Below, piece after piece: positions 7,143 to 9,238 of a DNA stretch of 9,238 nucleotides. The DNA lies in assembly GCA_900552255.1 (NCBI GenBank), contig URZF01000044.1, positions 1 through 9,238 of the forward strand, written 5' to 3'. Both the position numbers and the translations under genes were made by a program. This DNA is from an uncultured Eubacteriales bacterium. Its GTDB lineage: Bacteria; Bacillota; Clostridia; Oscillospirales; CAG-272. The notes beneath the pieces were generated by a model. It did no database searches. It saw only the letters and a list, made by a program, of their open reading frames with translations, and was not told the origin of the DNA. The first letter of the stretch is position 1. Each line of letters begins with the position of its first letter.

Positions 7143-7931
7143 TTATTTCAGTTTTTTCAGTCTTCGTATATGGGCAAAAAGACGTCTGCCCTCTCCCATT
7201 GTTCTCGCGGCGATGTTGTCAAATGCGTTGGTGATATTAAAGCTGAGCATTTCGTCGACAAGAATGCCCTCATTGCCCGCATGTATGAGCTCCGGATCGT
7301 ATGGAACGACGCCGATGAGCTTTACCGAGGTGCTGTCGATGATGGAGATGACCTCGTCCTTTGCTTTTTTTGCAGACCCGCCGGTGAGCTTGTTGATGAT
7401 CAGCCTGCGCCGGCGGACGCCCTTCATGCTGAGAAATTCCGCCGTTCTGTCGGCGGCACGGATGGCGGCTCTTGTCGGTTCGACAATGATATAGGCGGTG
7501 TCGGCGACATTGGCCGCGAATTGGAGCGGTTCTCCTACGCCGCCCGGGGTATCGATGAAAACGAAGTCGTAATGATCGGCGGCCATGAGCCTTTTTACCG
7601 CGGATTTAAAGGAAAAGGTGTTCATTCTGCTGTCGAATCCATAGGGTGCGGCGACGAAAAACAAATTCTCCGATCGGGAATCCCGTATGACGGCGCGCTC
7701 GCAGGGAATCCGACCGAAAGCAAGGTCTGCGATGTCGTAGATCACCTTGTCGGAAAGACCTGCGACAAGATCAAGGCATCGATTGCCGAAATCGCAGTCG
7801 ATGAGCAGCACGCGCCGTCCGCGCAGGGCAACCGCCATTGCGAGATTGGCGCACACGGTCGATTTGCCGACGCCTCCCTTGCAGGAGGTAAAAAGGATTA
7901 CCTGTGTGCTGTCCGTGGATGAACCTTCCAT
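7143..7931 (-). CDS. minD: MinD/ParA-type P-loop ATPase with C-terminal amphipathic helix
   Basis: MinD ATPases dimerise on the membrane with ATP and position the division site with MinC and, in many species, MinE. The 262-aa product has the deviant Walker A KGGVGKST (18-25). It continues with LLIDCDFGNRCLDLVAGL, matching the MinD A' region, then Walker B FVFIDTP and the loop GVVPYDPELIHAGNEGILV. The C-terminus (248-262, GRRLFAHIRRLKKLK) has Leu/Phe/Ile on one face and Arg/Lys on the other, a likely MinD-type membrane-targeting helix. About eight extra residues precede the usual MinD start. GGAGG (7938-7942) six nt before the ATG sets the start. It has its own strong promoter downstream of thiI and is followed after 46 nt by the mgsA-family gene. 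No minC or minE is in the window, so a non-division MinD-like role (polarity, envelope or flagellar placement) cannot be excluded. Confidence 0.88.
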   Translation of the reverse strand: MEGSSTDSTQVILFTSCKGGVGKSTVCANLAMAVALRGRRVLLIDCDFGNRCLDLVAGLSDKVIYDIADLAFGRIPCERAVIRDSRSENLFFVAAPYGFDSRMNTFSFKSAVKRLMAADHYDFVFIDTPGGVGEPLQFAANVADTAYIIVEPTRAAIRAADRTAEFLSMKGVRRRRLIINKLTGGSAKKAKDEVISIIDSTSVKLIGVVPYDPELIHAGNEGILVDEMLSFNITNAFDNIAARTMGEGRRLFAHIRRLKKLK

Positions 7932-7961
7932 ACTTCGCCTCCATGCTGATAGCTTGCAATC

Positions 7962-7990
7962 ATTTTACCATTCGCAGAGACGTTTGTCAA
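7962..7990 (-). promoter_or_regulatory. Sigma-A type promoter for minD-mgsA
   Basis: Read on the - strand, a perfect TTGACA (7985-7990) is followed by 17 nt and TAAAAT (7962-7967). TGG just before the -10 gives an extended -10 element. It fills most of the 72-bp gap between the thiI stop and the minD start and predicts a leader of roughly 25 nt. I see no terminator in this gap, so read-through from thiI remains possible. Confidence 0.85.
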
Positions 7991-8003
7991 CATCAATTCT
8001 TTG

Positions 8004-9182
8004 TTATTTGCGTCCGACAACGACCGTTTCCAGTGTGGCGAACGCCTCGTCCTCGAGCGCTTTTGCATTTACCTTTGCTTCCTCGCGTTCCACCTTGAAA
8101 AGCTCCGGCTTGGTTCTGGGATGGCGCGGCGTAAAGACGGTGCAGCAGTCCTCATAGGGCAGGATGGAGGTTTCAAATGTGTCGATGGTGCGGGAGATGC
8201 GGATGATCTCTTCCTTGTCCATGCCGATGAGAGGGCGGAAAACAGGGCGGGAAACAACGCTGTTCGTGACGCCCAGCGCCTGCATGGTTTGGCTTGCCAC
8301 CTGTCCGAGGCTTTCGCCTGTGATGAGCGCCTCGCAGCCGAATTTTTCGGCTGTGCGCTCGGCGAGACGCATCATGAAGCGGCGCAGAAGAAGCGTGAAG
8401 TAGTCCTCCTCGCAGGCGTCCCGAAGCGCCTCTTGGATGTGTGTGACGGAAATGATATGGACGTGGATTTCACCTATGTATTCCGTGAGCTTTTCCGCGA
8501 GGGAGAGTACCTTCATGCGAGCCCGTTCGCTGGTGTAGGGAAAGCTTTCAAAGTGCATCGCGTCGATTTTGACGCCGCGCTTGGCCATCATGAAGCCGGC
8601 GACCGGACTGTCGATGCCGCCGGAGAGCAGCAGAAGCCCTTTGCCGCTGGAGCCTATCGGCATACCGCCGATGGCGCGCTCCTGCCCGGCGCAGAGATAG
8701 GCCGCGAGGTCGCGGATTTCCACGCGGACGCACACATCCGGATGATGGACGTCCACGCGCAGTCTGCCGTGGGACGCTTCGAGGATCGCGCCGCCTACCT
8801 CGGCGGAGATCTCGGGGGAGATCAGAGGGAAGCGCTTGTCCGAACGCTTGGCCTCCACCTTGAAGGTTTTTGCGCCTTCGAGATACGGCATAAACTGATT
8901 TTTCGCCGTTTCCAGAATGGCTTCCATCGTTTTTTCCGTCTGAACGGCGCGTGTGATCGCGGAAATGCCGAAGGTGTTTTTGGCTGCCCTATACGCGCCT
9001 TCCACATCGGCGTCCTCGTTTTCCGGCTCGATGTATACCGTGCTTTGGAGCGAATAAATGCGGAAAGCGCCAAATGCGGCGGTGCGCTTTTTGAGCAGCT
9101 CCCGCAGTAATTTTTCAAAATAAGCGCGGTTCGCGCCTTTCAGCGAAATTTCACCGTATTTGCAGAGAATGATTTCTTTCAT
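8004..9182 (-). CDS. thiI: tRNA 4-thiouridine synthase ThiI (no rhodanese domain)
   Basis: ThiI adenylates tRNA U8 and inserts sulfur to make 4-thiouridine, and in some bacteria also serves thiamine thiazole synthesis. The 392-aa cytoplasmic protein has the N-terminal ferredoxin-like part (CKYGEISLKGANRAYFEKLL), a THUMP domain (about 50-155, with KRSDKRFPL), and a PP-loop domain with SGGIDSP (187-193) and ITGESLGQVASQT (287-299). It ends with YEDCCTVFTPRHPRTKP around 343-359. It stops near 390 residues, so the rhodanese domain of E. coli ThiI is absent, as usual in Bacillota, where a dedicated cysteine desulfurase (NifZ type) supplies sulfur. That partner would lie outside the window. The frame extends to a TTG at 9218 without a ribosome binding site. 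The ATG at 9182 gives the family N-terminus and has AAAGGA upstream, within a hairpin loop. The upstream promoter is not resolvable from the few bases left. Confidence 0.96.
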   Translation of the reverse strand: MKEIILCKYGEISLKGANRAYFEKLLRELLKKRTAAFGAFRIYSLQSTVYIEPENEDADVEGAYRAAKNTFGISAITRAVQTEKTMEAILETAKNQFMPYLEGAKTFKVEAKRSDKRFPLISPEISAEVGGAILEASHGRLRVDVHHPDVCVRVEIRDLAAYLCAGQERAIGGMPIGSSGKGLLLLSGGIDSPVAGFMMAKRGVKIDAMHFESFPYTSERARMKVLSLAEKLTEYIGEIHVHIISVTHIQEALRDACEEDYFTLLLRRFMMRLAERTAEKFGCEALITGESLGQVASQTMQALGVTNSVVSRPVFRPLIGMDKEEIIRISRTIDTFETSILPYEDCCTVFTPRHPRTKPELFKVEREEAKVNAKALEDEAFATLETVVVGRK

Positions 9183-9185
9183 GCC

Positions 9186-9209
9186 GCCGAAGTTCCTTTC
9201 GACTTCGGC
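9186..9209 (-). promoter_or_regulatory. Hairpin presenting the thiI Shine-Dalgarno in its loop
   Basis: On the - strand GCCGAAGT and ACTTCGGC form a perfect 8-bp stem around the loop CGAAAGGA, which contains the only plausible Shine-Dalgarno for thiI. The stem ends 3 nt before the ATG at 9182, and the loop-to-start distance is 11 nt. It may tune ribosome access or lie in the leader of a longer transcript. The geometry is seen; the function is inferred. Confidence 0.5.
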
Positions 9210-9238
9210 AGAGGCCAAATAAAATTGCGGGAAATCGT

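Noticed and set aside
7110..7922. A 270-codon open frame on the + strand opposite minD
   Set aside because: It is antisense to a clear MinD-type ATPase and resembles nothing known.
8001..9110. A 369-codon open frame on the + strand opposite thiI
   Set aside because: It is antisense to a clear ThiI; the long frame results from the codon use of that gene.
9183..9218. Upstream TTG start for thiI adding 12 residues
   Set aside because: There is no ribosome binding site before it, and the ATG at 9182 gives the normal family N-terminus with a Shine-Dalgarno.

Overview
The window looks like chromosomal core DNA from a moderately GC-rich member of the Clostridia (Bacillota), most likely an uncultured gut-type lineage. 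This is inferred from protein character: a Bacillota-type ThiI without a rhodanese domain, a YfhO-family membrane protein, clostridial-style MgsA and MinD, strong AGGAG-type ribosome binding sites, and TTG start use. I see no mobile element, CRISPR array, tRNA or rRNA.

Layout: three genes on the + strand face three genes on the - strand. The + strand carries recG (126-2273, behind a near-consensus sigma-A promoter at 34-62), an uncharacterised TIM-barrel glycoside-hydrolase-like gene (2364-3905), and a yfhO-family polytopic membrane protein (4014-6635). The - strand, read from the right edge, carries thiI (8004-9182), a MinD/ParA-type ATPase (7143-7931, behind its own near-consensus promoter at 7962-7990), and an mgsA-family gene (6665-7096). 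The two sets converge on a perfect 17-bp stem at 6619-6655 that can terminate transcription from both sides.

How the genes fit together: recG and thiI are housekeeping genes (replication-fork and recombination repair; tRNA s4U modification). The GH-like protein and YfhO may share a role in cell-surface glycopolymers, but only their adjacency supports this. MinD and MgsA form a short two-gene transcription unit. From memory, this neighbourhood resembles the clostridial minD-minE-rodA-mgsA arrangement with the middle genes missing.

The most notable observation is that the MgsA homologue has lost several catalytic residues (equivalents of E. coli His19, Asp71 and His98) and much of the phosphate-binding loop, while the rest of the fold is well kept. 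It may be a non-enzymatic or re-purposed MGS-fold protein co-expressed with a MinD that has no MinC or MinE partner here. Secondary observations are a ribosome binding site placed in the loop of a perfect hairpin before thiI, a displaced Shine-Dalgarno with hairpin and mini-ORF before mgsA, and a recG promoter that lies inside the apparent 5' end of the longest open frame and so forces a later start.
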